From NCBI RefSeq assembly GCF_023091745.1, contig NC_068910.1, forward strand, positions 183,203,170 through 183,267,169: DNA of 64,000 nucleotides, read 5' to 3'. Below, in pieces: positions 35,154-46,577 of the stretch. Position 1 is the stretch's first letter, and each line of letters begins with the position of its first letter. The position numbers and the translations under genes were made by a program. The notes under the pieces were generated by a model, which ran no database searches, had not been told where the DNA came from, and saw only the letters and a program-made list of their open reading frames with translations. Origin of the DNA: Budorcas taxicolor (Eukaryota; Chordata; Mammalia; Artiodactyla; Bovidae).

Positions 35154-36652
35154 AGACATTTCCTCAGTCCTGGTACTAAAACTTTTTAAGGACTATTTAA
35201 GGTTTTTTTTCCCCCAAAATATGTATTTTAAACAATTTTTTCCCAGTAAGGCAAGAAAAAGTGACTTACTATTATTTTGTACAGAAAAATAAGGTCTTTG
35301 AGCTAGAAAATACTCACTTCTATTTTTAAAAAATTAGTTAATTTAACTGGAGGCTAATTACTTTACAATACTGGAGTGGTTTGTATGCCATGGCTCTTAA
35401 AGTTATACAGCTGGCTGCTTTCACTTTTGCTTCTGATGGACTTTCAAGTTCTTTGTGACCAGATAAACATTTCCCCAAACATTTCAGATTTTGTTCTGTT
35501 GGATGATTGAGATAATTTTTGATTTGGAATTAAACAGCTGTAAAAATTTACTCAAGTAAATGTTAACCTTCATTGGGAAGGATTTAGGACTCACAGTCTC
35601 CTAACATCTGTATTTCAGAAAGACTTGCAATCAGTAGTTGTAGGGTGTGTGGGTGAACTGGCTCCATGCAGCACAGACTGACCTTGAACTGAAGATTTTT
35701 CTCGGCCAGTTTGCATCAGGAAAATCCCTCCCGCAGCCCAGGATCTTCCTTGACTGTTACCAAGCCAAAGGCTGTTGTCAGAATTTGATACTACACCTCT
35801 CCTTGCCAAACAGGATCCCACAGCCAAAAACTGTTCTGCCATGGTACATCATTAGGACTCACCCGGCTTCTGGCCTGGCCCAAAGTTTAGGAGGGGTGAC
35901 AGTACCTAACCTCCCCAGGCATATCAGAAAATCAGCATGTGAGCTGCTTGGCATGTTCAGTTGGTGTCAACTGAGGGCAGCCCTTTCTGGGAGCCAGTGG
36001 GTTCTCCCAAAGGGAGATGAGGCAAAAGATGCCCAGCCGCCTGCCCTGAAGTGATACTGCTTAGGATTCTGGTGTGTTAGGCTAGAATCAAATTCATGAA
36101 AAAAGTGTGTGACCACTGTTAAGTGAAACTCACAAGAGGATGTCTGTAAGAAAGGCAATACCCACCCCAGGGGCAAGCAGAAGAACGGCTTTTACCAAAG
36201 ATACCGGTTCTCAAAATTTGGCCAAGACCTAGACAAATAGGTTTTGAAAGAAATAGTATTTACCTAGAAAAGGTATTAGATACTTTTTGAGGTCAGGAGA
36301 AAAATGTTTCACTGCACAGAAAGCCCTGCAGTTTCCAAGAAATATGCTCAGCTGATAAGGACAGCTGGGTGTTTCTGACACACCTGGGACATAGCACCGT
36401 GTATTCCCTGCTCACAGAGTCTTTTGGATTGGAGGCTTAAAAGTTTAAGGGCTTAAATGGAAGACAAGTAATCAAGACATGGCTGATGTTAAAGGTGAAG
36501 TTTACATAAGGAAAAAATGGAAGGCAGAGGTTAATACAGGAATCCCCATTGATTTAAGATTTGATTTTTCTCTTTTGGAGATTTTATAGGATTTTCTTTA
36601 TACTTTTATTGGTTTCAAGAAGATTAAAAATTGAGTCCATGCTTTCAAGGTT
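35154..36652. other. Unassigned intergenic DNA
   Basis: Looks mostly unique. A 135-codon plus-strand frame at 35647-36054 has no recognisable domain, signal peptide or homologue, and nothing around it suggests a gene. Confidence 0.55.
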
Positions 36653-36662
36653 AAAATAAATA

Positions 36663-36878
36663 GTGTGTGTATGTATGCTCAGTTGTGTCTCTTTGCTACT
36701 CTGTGGACTGTAGCCCACCAGGCTCCTCTGTCCATGGAATTTTCCAGGCTACAATACTGGAGTGGGTTGTCATTTCCTACTCCAGGAGATCTTCCCAACC
36801 CAGGGCTAGAACCTGAGTGTCTTGAGTCTCCTTCATTGGCAAGTACATTCTTTACTACTGTGGCACCTGGAAAGCCCT
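36663..36878 (-). repeat. Bov-tA SINE with 10-bp target duplication
   Basis: AAAATAAATA at 36653-36662 and 36879-36888. A GTGTGTGTATGTATG run forms the tail complement. Confidence 0.93.
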
Positions 36879-37253
36879 AAAAATAAATACACCACTGGGT
36901 AATTGTCTCAGTTGAAAAAATATATATAAAGAAGGAACCTCAATGAGATAGGTAGGAGAGGGTGGAGCCATGATTCTGTCAAGACCCATAGCACTGGTAG
37001 GTAACCTACAAATGGGAGGATAATTAAAATTGCAAAGTTTCTCCCCAAAGATGAAGTGGTCTGAGCCCCACATTGGGTCCCATAGCCTGGGGGTCCTGCA
37101 CCAGAAAGACAAGGCCCCAGAATGTTTGACTTTGAAGGCCAGCAAGACTTATTTTCAGGAGAACCAGAGGGCTGTGGGAAATAGATTGCACACTTAAAGG
37201 GTGCACATGTCACACTTGGACCCAGGTAGAAAGAAGCAATTTAAAAAGAGCCT

Positions 37254-37845
37254 TCATCGCAGCACTGTTTATAATAGCCAGGACATGGAAACAACCTAGA
37301 TGTCCATCAGCAGATGAATGGATAAGAAAGCTGTGGTACATATACACAATGGAGTATTAGCCATTAAAAAGAATACATTTGAATCAGTTCTAATGAGATG
37401 GATGAAACTGGAGCCGATTATACAGAGTGAAGTAAGCCAGAAAGAAAAACACCAATACAGTATACTGACACATATATACGGAATTGAGAAAGATGGTAAT
37501 GATGACCCTGTATGTGAGACAGCAAAAGAGACACAGATGTGTAGAGCGGACTTTTGGACTCTGAGGGAGAGGGTGAGGGTGGGATGATTTGGGAGAATGG
37601 CATTGAAACATGTATACTATCATGTAAGAAACGAAGTGCCAGTCTATGTTCGATACAGGATACAGGATGCTTGGGGCTGGTGCATGGGGATGATCCAGAG
37701 AGATGATATGGGGTGGGAGGTGGGAGGGGGATTCAGGATTGGAAGCTTGTATACACCTGTGGTGGATTCATGTCAATGTATGGCAAAACCAATACAGTAT
37801 TGTAAAGTAAAATAAAGTAAAAAAATAAATAAAAAAAATAAAAAT
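37254..37845 (+). repeat. Young L1 3' end nested in the L1 5' UTR, 11-bp target duplication
   Basis: Begins TCATCGCAGCACTGTTTATA and ends ACCAATACAGTATTGTAAAG with an A-rich tail. AAAAAGAGCCT flanks it at 37243-37253 and 37846-37856. Confidence 0.93.
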
Positions 37846-39265
37846 AAAAAGAGCCTGGTCAGACCCTTGTGCTGATATTGGACAGCCTCTTGGAGAGGCA
37901 CCAAAAAGCTGGGGCTCATCCTGGGGATGTAGATGGTGGAGGCAGCCATTTTGGGGAGCATGTTATACCATGAGGACACTGGTGCTGGCAAGCATCATCT
38001 TGGAATCTTCTCTCTAGTTTCGTAGCACTGGGACCCAGCCCCACCCACCAGCTTGTCAGCACCAGTGCTGGGACACTTTAGACCAGGCAACTAGTAAAGC
38101 TGAGGAACCACGCACCCCCATCCACCATGAGGCCTGCCACTCTAAGACCCCTGAGCCTACAGCTGCCCTGGGACCCGGCCCTGTCCACCAGAGGGCCCAG
38201 CACCTGGTCTGCAGTCTTACATGGCAGTAGTCCCTGACCCCCAGGACCCTGAAGTCAGAAGGCCTGGGACTCAGCTCTACCCACAAGGGGGTAGTCACCA
38301 GTTCTAGTCCCACCTGGGCCCCAGCTCCACCCACCAGTGGGCCAAAACCTACCCCAGGGCCCTGCAGTCAGAGACCCTGGACCTAGCTCCACTCTCCAGT
38401 GGGCTTACATTTGTCTCAGGATCCAGCCCCACCCACCAGCCTTCATACAGGGTGGGGCTTGGCTACCAACTGGACTGAGGGCCTGCCGCAACTTCCAGAC
38501 TGCCCATAGTCGTCAGCTTGCCACAACAAAAGAACCCTCACAGCCTAAATAAGGGACACGCCTAAAGTCTAGTGACAGAGGGGAGTGTGCTTCTGGGATG
38601 CATGGGATGACTTCTAAAAAAGGCAGCTTCTCCAAGGTTGGGAAATGTATCCAACCTGCTGAATATAAAGAAATAAAAACAGCAAATTAGGCAAAATGAG
38701 GTGACAGAAGAATATATTCCAAACGAACAAACAAGATAAAAACCCCAGAAGAAGAACTAAGTGAAGATAGGCAACTTACCTGATAAAGAGTTCAAGGAAA
38801 TGATTGTAAAGATGCTCAAAGAACTCAGGAAAAGAATGGATGAACACAGCGAGAAGTTTAATAGAGTTAAAAGAAGAATCAAACAGAACTGAATAATACA
38901 ATAATTGATATAAAAATACACTAGAAGCAATCAATGGTAGGATAGATGATACAGAATAACAGATCAGTGAGCTGGAAGACAGAGTAGTGGAAATTACTGA
39001 AACTGAACCGAAAAGAGAAAAAGAGTAAAGAGAAATGAGGACACATTAGGAGATCTCTGGGACTATATCAAGCACACTAACATTCACACTATAGGGATCT
39101 CTGAAAGAGAAGAGAGAGAGAAAGGGCCAGAGAACATATTTGAAGACATAATAGCTGAAAAGTTTCGGCAAAGGACATGGACATCCAAGTCCAGGAAGCA
39201 CAGGAAGTCTCAAGCAAGATCAACCCAAAGAGAACTGTACCAAGATACATTGTAATTAAAGGATG

Positions 39266-39460
39266 GTGGTGATTTAGTTGCTGGACTGTGTCTAACTCTT
39301 GCAACACTGCAGACTGTAGACTGCCAGGCTCCTCTACCCATGGGATTCTCCAGGCAAGAATAATGGAGTGGGTTGCCTGGAGTGGCAACTCAGGAATCGA
39401 ACCCAGGTTTGCTGCACTGCAGGCAGATTATCTACCGACTGAGCTACGAGGGAAGCCCAG
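39266..39460 (-). repeat. Bov-tA SINE 1 of 3 in L1 ORF1
   Basis: Antisense copy flanked by TTAAAGGATG at 39256-39265 and 39461-39470. Confidence 0.93.
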
Positions 39461-39470
39461 TTAAAGGATG

Positions 39471-39667
39471 AAAGTGAACATGAAAGTCATTCAGTCTTGT
39501 CAGACTCTTTGCAACCCCATGGCCTATACAGTCCATGGAACTCTGCAGGCTAGATTACTAGAGTGGGTATTTTCCTTTCTCCAGGGGATCTTCCCAACCC
39601 AGCGATCGAACCCAAGTCTCCCACATTGCAGGTAGATTCCTTACCAGTTGAGCAACAAGGGAAGCCC
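39471..39667 (-). repeat. Bov-tA SINE 2 of 3 in L1 ORF1
   Basis: Antisense copy beginning AAAGTGAACATGAAAGTCAT directly after the second TTAAAGGATG and ending CAAGGGAAGCCC. Confidence 0.9.
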
Positions 39668-39787
39668 AAGAATACTGGAGTGGGTAGCCTATCCCTTTTC
39701 CAGTGGATCTTCCTGATCCAGGAATTGAACCAGGGTCTCCTGCATTGCAGGTAGATTCTTTACCAATTGAGCTACCCTGGAAGCCCA
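39668..39787 (-). repeat. Bov-tA SINE 3 of 3, partial, head-to-tail with copy 2
   Basis: About 120 bases from AAGAATACTGGAGTGGGTAG to GAGCTACCCTGGAAGCCC, the tRNA-derived side of the element only. L1 text (ATTAAAGGATAAAG) resumes at once. Confidence 0.88.
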
Positions 39788-39967
39788 ATTAAAGGATAAA
39801 GAGAGAATATCAAAAGCAGCAAGGAAGAAGTAACAAATTACACACAAGGAAGCTCCCGTAAGTTTGTGAGCTGACTTTTCAGCAGAAACTCTGCAGGTCC
39901 CAAGCAACTGGTATAGTATATTTAAAGTGAAAAAAGGGGAAATCCTACAACTAAGAATACATTAAGC

Positions 39968-40268
39968 CGGTGGTCCCCAACCTTTTGGGTACCAGGGTCT
40001 GGTTTCGTGGAAGATAATTTTTCCACATATAACGGGGGAACGGTTTCAGGATGGCTCAGGCACAGTAGGGTTCATGCTCCTATGAGAATCTAATGCCATC
40101 ACTTATCAGACTGGGGGCAGAGCTCAGACAGTAATGTGAGTGATGGGGAGTGACTGAAAACACAGATGAAGCTTCACTTGCTTCCCCACCATTCACCTCC
40201 TGCTGTGCAGCCCAGTTTCTAACAGGTCACAGACTGGTACTCCATAGTCTGGGAGTTGGGGACCCCTG
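39968..40268. mobile_element. Non-autonomous hAT-type DNA transposon inside L1 ORF1
   Basis: Terminal inverted repeats CGGTGGTCCCCAACCTTTTG and AGTTGGGGACCCCTG bound about 300 bases without coding capacity. Flanking octamers (CATTAAGC, ATTTAAGC) resemble a diverged 8-bp hAT target duplication. L1 ORF1 text is continuous across the insertion. I do not assign a family name. Confidence 0.75.
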
Positions 40269-40662
40269 ATTTAAGCTTTCATTCAGAGCTGATGGAGAGA
40301 TCAAAAGCTTCATAAAGAAACGAAAGCTAAAAGAGTTCAGCACACCAAACTAGCTTTACAAGGAATGTTAAAGGGTCTTCTCTAAGCAAAAAGGAAAAGG
40401 CTACAACTAGAAAGATGAGAATTACAAAAGGAAAAAGCAAATGTACAGTAAAAGTAGTATGTCAACCATATATAAAGCTGGTAGAAAGCTTAAAAGACAA
40501 AAGTAGTACAATCATTTATATCCACAATAAGTAGTTAAGGGGTACACAAAACAAAACTATATAAAATATTATGTCCAAACAAGAAAATGTTGGTAGGGGG
40601 CAAGCAGAAAACATACAGCGTTGTTAAAATGGGCTTAAACTTAAGAGATCAGCAACTTAATT

Positions 40663-40690
40663 AGCATAGCATATATATATATGCTATGCT
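40663..40690. repeat. 28-bp perfect palindrome at a SINE junction
   Basis: AGCATAGCATATAT at 40663-40676 is followed directly by its exact complement through 40690. Half derives from the AT-rich target, half from the end of the BOV-A2 copy. Confidence 0.95.
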
Positions 40691-40951
40691 AAGTCACTTC
40701 AGTCCTGTCCGACTCTGTGGGACCCCATAAATGGCAGCCCACCAGGCTCCCCTGTCCCTGGGGTTCTCCAAGCAAGAACACTGGAGTGGGTTGCCATTTC
40801 CTTCTCCAATGCATGAAAGTGAAAAGTAAAAGTGAAGTCGCTCAGTCATCTTCAACTCTTCGCGACCCCATGGACTGCAGCCTATCAGGCTCCTCTGTCC
40901 ATGGGATTGTCCAGGCAAGAGTAACGGAGTGGGTTGCCATTGCCTTCTCCG
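40684..40951 (-). repeat. BOV-A2 SINE
   Basis: Antisense dimer. ATATATATATG occurs at 40673-40683 and 40952-40962 as the likely target duplication. Confidence 0.92.
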
Positions 40952-41079
40952 ATATATATATGTATATAAAATGTTGTAGTGACTAACCAGACACAGAGAT
41001 CATTCTGCAACTGTGAAGAATGAAAAGTTAAAATAGTGTTGAAATAGTGAGTAAAATCATATATATGTATTTGTTATTT

Positions 41080-41420
41080 TAATTACTAAATTACCCTCTA
41101 CTGGGATTCGACCAATTTATACTCATACTCCCAGTCTGTGGCCTAAGTTTCCATTCTCTTGACAGTGTATTTCACAAGGCAATTGTACCAATTTATACTC
41201 ATAACATATATGAAATACTTGAAAAGCTGTATCTCAGTTTATTTTTTATTTGTATTTTTCTTACTATGAGCAAGGTTGAGTATATCTTCTCTATATTTGA
41301 GTCAATTATGTTTCTTTTTCTTTCTACATCCTCTGCCCATTTTTCTATTGGACTATCGGTATTTTTCTTGTGAGGTACAGTAGCTTTTTACATATTATGA
41401 AGATTATCCATTTATCTGAT
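41080..41420 (-). repeat. Old L1 3' fragment
   Basis: GAGCAAGGTTGAGTATATCT, CCTCTGCCCATTTTTCTATT and TATCCATTTATCTGATATGA match antisense L1 text. Confidence 0.7.
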
Positions 41421-41603
41421 ATGAATTTCCATTGAGTGTATATATGTGTACAGACTATTTTAACAAAGAGTAGATACTCTGCCCCAAAGGTGTTCAAATA
41501 TAAGATCCCTTGATAAGAATTTTATATCAGATATTCTTGGATCAAATCTGTGGACCATATGACTTTTAAAGTATATTTCCATTCTCAGCTTTTCTACTTT
41601 ATT

Positions 41604-41726
41604 GATGAAGGAAATGGCAACCCACTCCAGTACTCTTGCCTGGAAAACCCCATGGATGGAGGAGCCTGGTAGGCTACAGTCCATGGGGTCGCAAAAAGTC
41701 GGACACGGCTGAGCCACTTCACTTTC
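41604..41726 (+). repeat. Truncated BovA SINE
   Basis: From GATGAAGGAAATGGCAACCC to GAGCCACTTCACTTTCTACC: a single BovA monomer. Confidence 0.88.
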
Positions 41727-43431
41727 TACCTAGCCTAGAAAACCTAGGTCAGGCTAACTCTGCATTCTCCGTATAAAGCAGTTTGCTTGAAACATAGTCT
41801 ACCCAGAATCTCCTCAGAAGACAAAGCCAGAACACTTGGTAAGCATGTATTTGTCCAGTATCCAGTGGCCTGCACCTTTGTATCCTTTCCCCTAGAAAGG
41901 AGGAAGCCGCTGTGGCCTCTCACCTTTGAGTATTTTTGGCCAGCAGCCTGGCACTTTGGGAATTTATCCAGCATGCTTTTCAGAGGTATTTCAACCGTTT
42001 TATGAAGAAAGCAAAGTCATGAAAGGAAACCAAGAACATTAAAGATTCATGCCTCTTGTGTAATTTGGCTGTTAAGACACAAAGCCAATTTCTGCTCAGC
42101 ACTTCCTGTAAGATGAACTGAAAACTGCAAAGAAACATGTTTAAAGATAATATGTTTGTATCATAGTTTTGTTGACTCACTTGTACCACACATCTTACAG
42201 GCAGCTTGAAAACATTTTGCACACTAGAAAGATGAAAGCATTCGATATTTATTTCCTGGGGGTGGAAGAAGAGTCCTGGGATTCTGAAGTCCCCAGATGA
42301 TTCAGCGTATACTCACATAGCTACCAATCGTGGGAAATCAGCGAGGCCTCATTGGGATTTTGGACGTGTCAAGAAAGAGTATGGGGCCAACTGAAGCAAA
42401 TGCCAATGTGATGTCAGCAGTTGCTGAAGGATTTTTGTTCAAGTTTTTTTTTTTTTTTTCAAGTTTAAGAGCAAGAGTTCCCTAACTTAGAATGATTAAA
42501 CACAGAACTTTTCTATAAGGAATGAAATAATAAGGTTAGGTCATATTGAACAGTTTGGAACTTCAACTTTCCTCATTTTTTTCTTTTTTTTTAAGAAAAG
42601 CTTTCCTTCTCTTGACTCTCATAATTAGCTGTTTGATCTTCATAACTCTGCCTCTCATTCCCCACCTCCACCTTTAAATTCTGTGCCCTCCTATCTCTGA
42701 GAGGATCTAATCAAAGGAATATATTCTTTACTTCCTTTTTGTTTTCTCTCCTTGAGGGTAGATCCCTTCTGCTAATGGACCACTTGATATTATTGAAGAA
42801 GGGTGAGTTTGGGATCTAAAAAAGATGCCAGATGCAGCAAAGTACACAACTGTGACCACAACCCGATTGGGAGGTGGCATTAGGAAAGGCCAAGAGTGAA
42901 CTCAGTGGCTGTGAGTATTTCTCATGGTTGACCTGGAGCCTGATGTAGCTGTAGATAGAAGCAGATATTTTGGGAATGCATGGCCAAGCCAGACCATCAG
43001 GAGTCCTGCAAGGCAAATAATGGCTGGATCCACTATACTTGGCCAGCCATGGAGAACACCCCAAGGCACCCCACCTGTTAGGCACCAAGCAGAAACAGTC
43101 AATCGTGTCTGTCAGTTAAAAAATGAGGGGAGTGTGTGGGAAGGAATGGAAGAGAGAGAGAGATTAAAAAGAAGCAGTATTTTTTTCTTTAACCAAAGTT
43201 TTAAGACCTCCAGGTTGAATTCACAATAATGATGGGGTGGAGAAAGTTCAAATAGATGTATCCCATGTATGGCTTTAAAAATGAAGCTGAAGCATATGCA
43301 AATAGCAAGTCGATGGCAGCTCTGAGATGATGGTGAAGCATAGGCTCTGGGCTGAGAAATAAGCTTGTACTGAGAAACCATCTGGGAAAACTCTTCAACT
43401 AATTTGAACTGAGCCAAGCTGAGACCTTAAG
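41727..43431. other. Unassigned intergenic DNA
   Basis: Apart from a T14 run near 42440-42460 flanked by TTCAAG copies, I see no repeat or exon here. Confidence 0.55.
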
Positions 43432-43658
43432 CGTTTCTTCCCAATGAGATCCAAGCTGAACAATGACACGAGCTGATGTTCGGTGGTGGAGATGCCCGTG
43501 TATCCTCGCCTAACAGCTGTCACGGTAGGTCCAGGCTGCTCCTGAAAGCTAGATAATTAACTGCCGTTTGCTTTGAAGTCCAGGGAAAGCTGCTTTCTAC
43601 TGCGGTGCGTTTACAACTTCTACAACCGCCTCGTCAAATGTTCAGTGCCTCGACCACG
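43432..43658. other. Isolated CpG-dense patch, possible regulatory element or lost exon
   Basis: Thirteen CpG dinucleotides occur in 227 bases, with nearly none in the neighbouring few hundred. It matches no repeat that I recognise. Within it, ATG at 43492 opens a short frame (MPVYPRLTAVT) that meets a donor-like GTAGGT at 43525. Function is unknown. Confidence 0.45.
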
Positions 43659-44629
43659 TCAGTTCCACTAACTCCTTCAGATGTTCAGGTTTCTCAAAGG
43701 TATTCAAATCACTGAAGCTGCCATGTGAGGTTTTTCAAGACAGATGTTTTAAAAAAATGACTTATTTTTTAATCACTAGATTATCAAATAAGTTTGCCAA
43801 AAACATGACTACAAGTCATGGGTGTTTGCAGCTTTTTCTTTATTTTTAATTGATGGAGGGCTGTTTTCAAAGGGATCAAGTTTGGCAAGCATGGATATCG
43901 GATTGTTAAATCTATAGAACAGTCCAGGTAGTAGCATCACCCTAGGAAAAGAAGACTAGATTAGTTTATTATTTTTTTTAAGAGCTTGATAAAAGGACTA
44001 AATTCACTTCTGCCTACCTTAGAAGTTTCCAAATAGGCCTTGGGAAAAAAATATATTTATAAAAAGGTTCAGAGTAGAGGCTCAGAATGAACCTAAGTTT
44101 AGTGTATACATGCATTGAAGGTAGCAGACTAAAGCACAACTGAATACTTTATTTGTGTCTGTCTGTGGCAGCGTGACAGTTGGATCTCTATAAAGGACTT
44201 TGGTTTCTAGATATTACTCATTCAAACCAAAGTGAATGTAATTTTGGAGATGGTTATGAAGGGAAAGGCATTAACATGATATTTTAAAAGATAATGTTTC
44301 ACAGCACAATTTTGAAATGGATTACTAAGACTTTTAGTGAAATTACATTAGTTGATTCGCTATATGTGACATTGTAGTAAGAAAAACATCAGAGTTTTCA
44401 TGCTGAGATTATTTGGTAGGGTAACCCAAGGGTAATTGCCAGTTTGGGTTTATCTTTGCAGTAAAAATCAAATGTGGTCTGTATTGAAACAGAAGTCCAG
44501 GACTTAACCTGTCCAGTGGAAATCATCCGTGCTTAGCAAAGCCCCACAGTTATTTTTCTTTCAAATTTACATTGTTTTGCCTTTAGGGACTTGACAGAAA
44601 TTCATTGTGAGTGTTCTTGTGGGTAAAGT
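43659..44629. other. Unassigned intergenic DNA
   Basis: A/T-rich, without a gene or repeat that I can name. Confidence 0.5.
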
Positions 44630-45200
44630 TACAATTGCTTCATTAAATGTTAATGGACTTAATAGTCCAGTTATAAAGACCCAATATACTAACCTGTATT
44701 CAGCACTTAATGCTGACATGGCTTATGTTCCAGAATTGCATTTGGGCCCATAGAGCTGAACATCAGATGTGAGCATAGGTTAGGAAGGGGTTTGTTCCTC
44801 TACCATAAGGAAATAACCATTCTGTTTACAAATGACTCTGATTTTTAACAAAGCAGCTATTTTAGATGCAATTCATTGGTTTATTTTGGCCCAAAGAAAG
44901 ATTCGGACATCTACTTGTACATTAGGGACACAGCACGGCTCACTGGACTTGACAAGCAAATAGAATGTGAGTTACCTAAAATCCCATAATATGCCTCTAC
45001 CTTTCTTTGGCACCTTTACTATCAAATAAGCTGACAGTGCTATGGGAGGGAATTACCGCTTTTAAAGTATTTTACAAATCTGCAAGAGATATCTTGCTGA
45101 TTGTTTTTTGGGAATGGAAACTTATGCCATAAAAGATATATCTTGAAAAATGAGCTTGTCCTTGGCTGATGAAGAGAGTTAAAAGGCCATTTCCTCCAGA
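44630..45200 (+). repeat. Degenerate LINE endonuclease-like stretch
   Basis: Plus-strand frames, read through stops and shifts, give text like the start of a LINE ORF2 endonuclease: LNVNGLNSPVIKTQ, then ADMAYVPELHLGP in place of the usual DI..LQETHL, then NKAAILDAI and LWEGITAFK. The element is old and heavily decayed; whether L1 or another LINE clade is unclear. Confidence 0.45.
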
Positions 45201-45587
45201 TTAGATGAGAATAATAATTTTTTGGTAATTTTGAGCAGTTAAGGGTACATTATGTTAAGTATAGGAATGCAGGCTCAGCTTAGCCCACAAGTTCAAAAGA
45301 CCGCCCTTATTCTTGTCTTCAGGAATCACAGCATCATGTGGCTTTGGATACATCTTTGTCAGCTCTTTTGAAATCAAACAACACTCACTTAAATATAATC
45401 TTTAAACATTGGGAAATAGAAATACTGCATGGTTTCACAATACATGAACCACATGTAGTTTCAACCATATCCATATGTAGGCTGAAATGATCATACACCA
45501 GGGTCTCCATTTCCTCCTCCTACTTTATAAAATGGTTAGGAATTCAACAAAGAGATTGTAAGATGATATGAAACAAAAGATTTAAGA

Positions 45588-45635
45588 ATTTTCATTCATT
45601 CATTCAACAAGTATTTTTGTGCACTGACTGTTTTT
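45588..45635 (-). repeat. L2-like 3' end
   Basis: TTCATTCATTCATTCAACAAGTATTTTTGTGC-type tail, antisense. Short. Confidence 0.5.
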
Positions 45636-46254
45636 GTTTTCCACCCAGAGAGAAATGTAAAATTTGCACAGAAGTCTACAGCTGTCTTTAGTTACAGAAA
45701 TTTTAGAATTAGAGATAGGAATTTGTCCAAAAGAATTCAGAATAAACTATATATGCAAAATGATGACAGAGGTGGAAGAGACAGGGAAAGAGCCTGAGAC
45801 TAACCAATGGGTCCTCAAAGAAACAACTGAATTCTCTCTGCATTAGTGTCCTCAGCAAATGAGGAATTGATTGGTAACTTGAGAGGTTCCTTCTCACTCA
45901 ACAAGTCTGTGAATCACAACATAAATCACTGTTGAATCACTAATAATAATAATATCAGCACAATGGGAGAGATTGATATTCTGAGTCTTCCTAAGGGCAT
46001 GAAGTTTTCTAAAATTCTCTGGTTTTCAGATGCTTTGAATGGACATTTTACCATTGTCTAATATTCAAGTGCTTTGAAAGCTGCTAGGCACTTGAATGCA
46101 AGGCATATTTCTTGAAAGATCACAGTTCTTCAGGATGTAAGACAAATTCATGGGTAAGTTTCTAAGCCTAAGTCTCCACTTTGAATTTCTTTCATAGATA
46201 AATGAGGGAAGCTGATAGAAGGTAGATAACATATTAAAATTTAGCCAAGCCTAG

Positions 46255-46382
46255 GACTCCCCTGGTAGTCCAGTGATTAAGACTGTGTACTGCCACTGCA
46301 AGGGATGTGAGTTCAATCCCTGGTCAGGGAACTTAATATCCTGCATGCCATGAAACATGGCCCCTTCCCCCCAAAAATAAAC
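46255..46382 (+). repeat. CHR-2-like tRNA SINE
   Basis: ACTCCCCTGGTAGTCCAGTG, GAGTTCAATCCCTGGTCAGG and a C/A-rich tail. Confidence 0.85.
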
Positions 46383-46577
46383 ATTAATCAAGCTTGCATA
46401 GTCATTCCTCTGTCTCTTGAATTTTATATCATTAAGCTACCTTTAGGAAATCATGATAAAGCTATTGCCTTAATGACCAGAGAATGTTTGGTACTTCAAG
46501 AGCTTTTCTATGGTAACTCTATAGTTTTGTTAATATCAGAAACTTAAAGTCAGTCAGTTATAGTCATGACGGAAAAA

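Larger units (their letters stand above)
36905..40660 (+). repeat. L1 5' half: 5' UTR and degraded ORF1, with five insertions
   Basis: The 5' UTR (about 36905-38640) has the GC-rich CCACCCACCAGTGGGCC-type units seen at 38040-38450. ORF1-like text follows from about 38690, including the coiled-coil region (KEMIVKMLKELRKRMDEHSE). After a frameshift near 39170 the RNA-binding domain reads DIQVQEAQEV. ORF1 resumes at 39788 after the SINE stack (IKDKERISKAARKK) and again at 40269 after the hAT. Stops and shifts show it is dead. Ends are approximate. Confidence 0.82.

Noticed and set aside
35647..36054. A 135-codon plus-strand open frame in the intergenic flank
   Set aside because: No recognisable family, no promoter or splice context, and composition like random mammalian DNA. 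A translated search against related genomes for a conserved frame would overturn this.
37600..37850. Possible gene 3' end with A-rich, AATAAA-like motifs
   Set aside because: This is the 3' end of a young L1 flanked by an exact target duplication.
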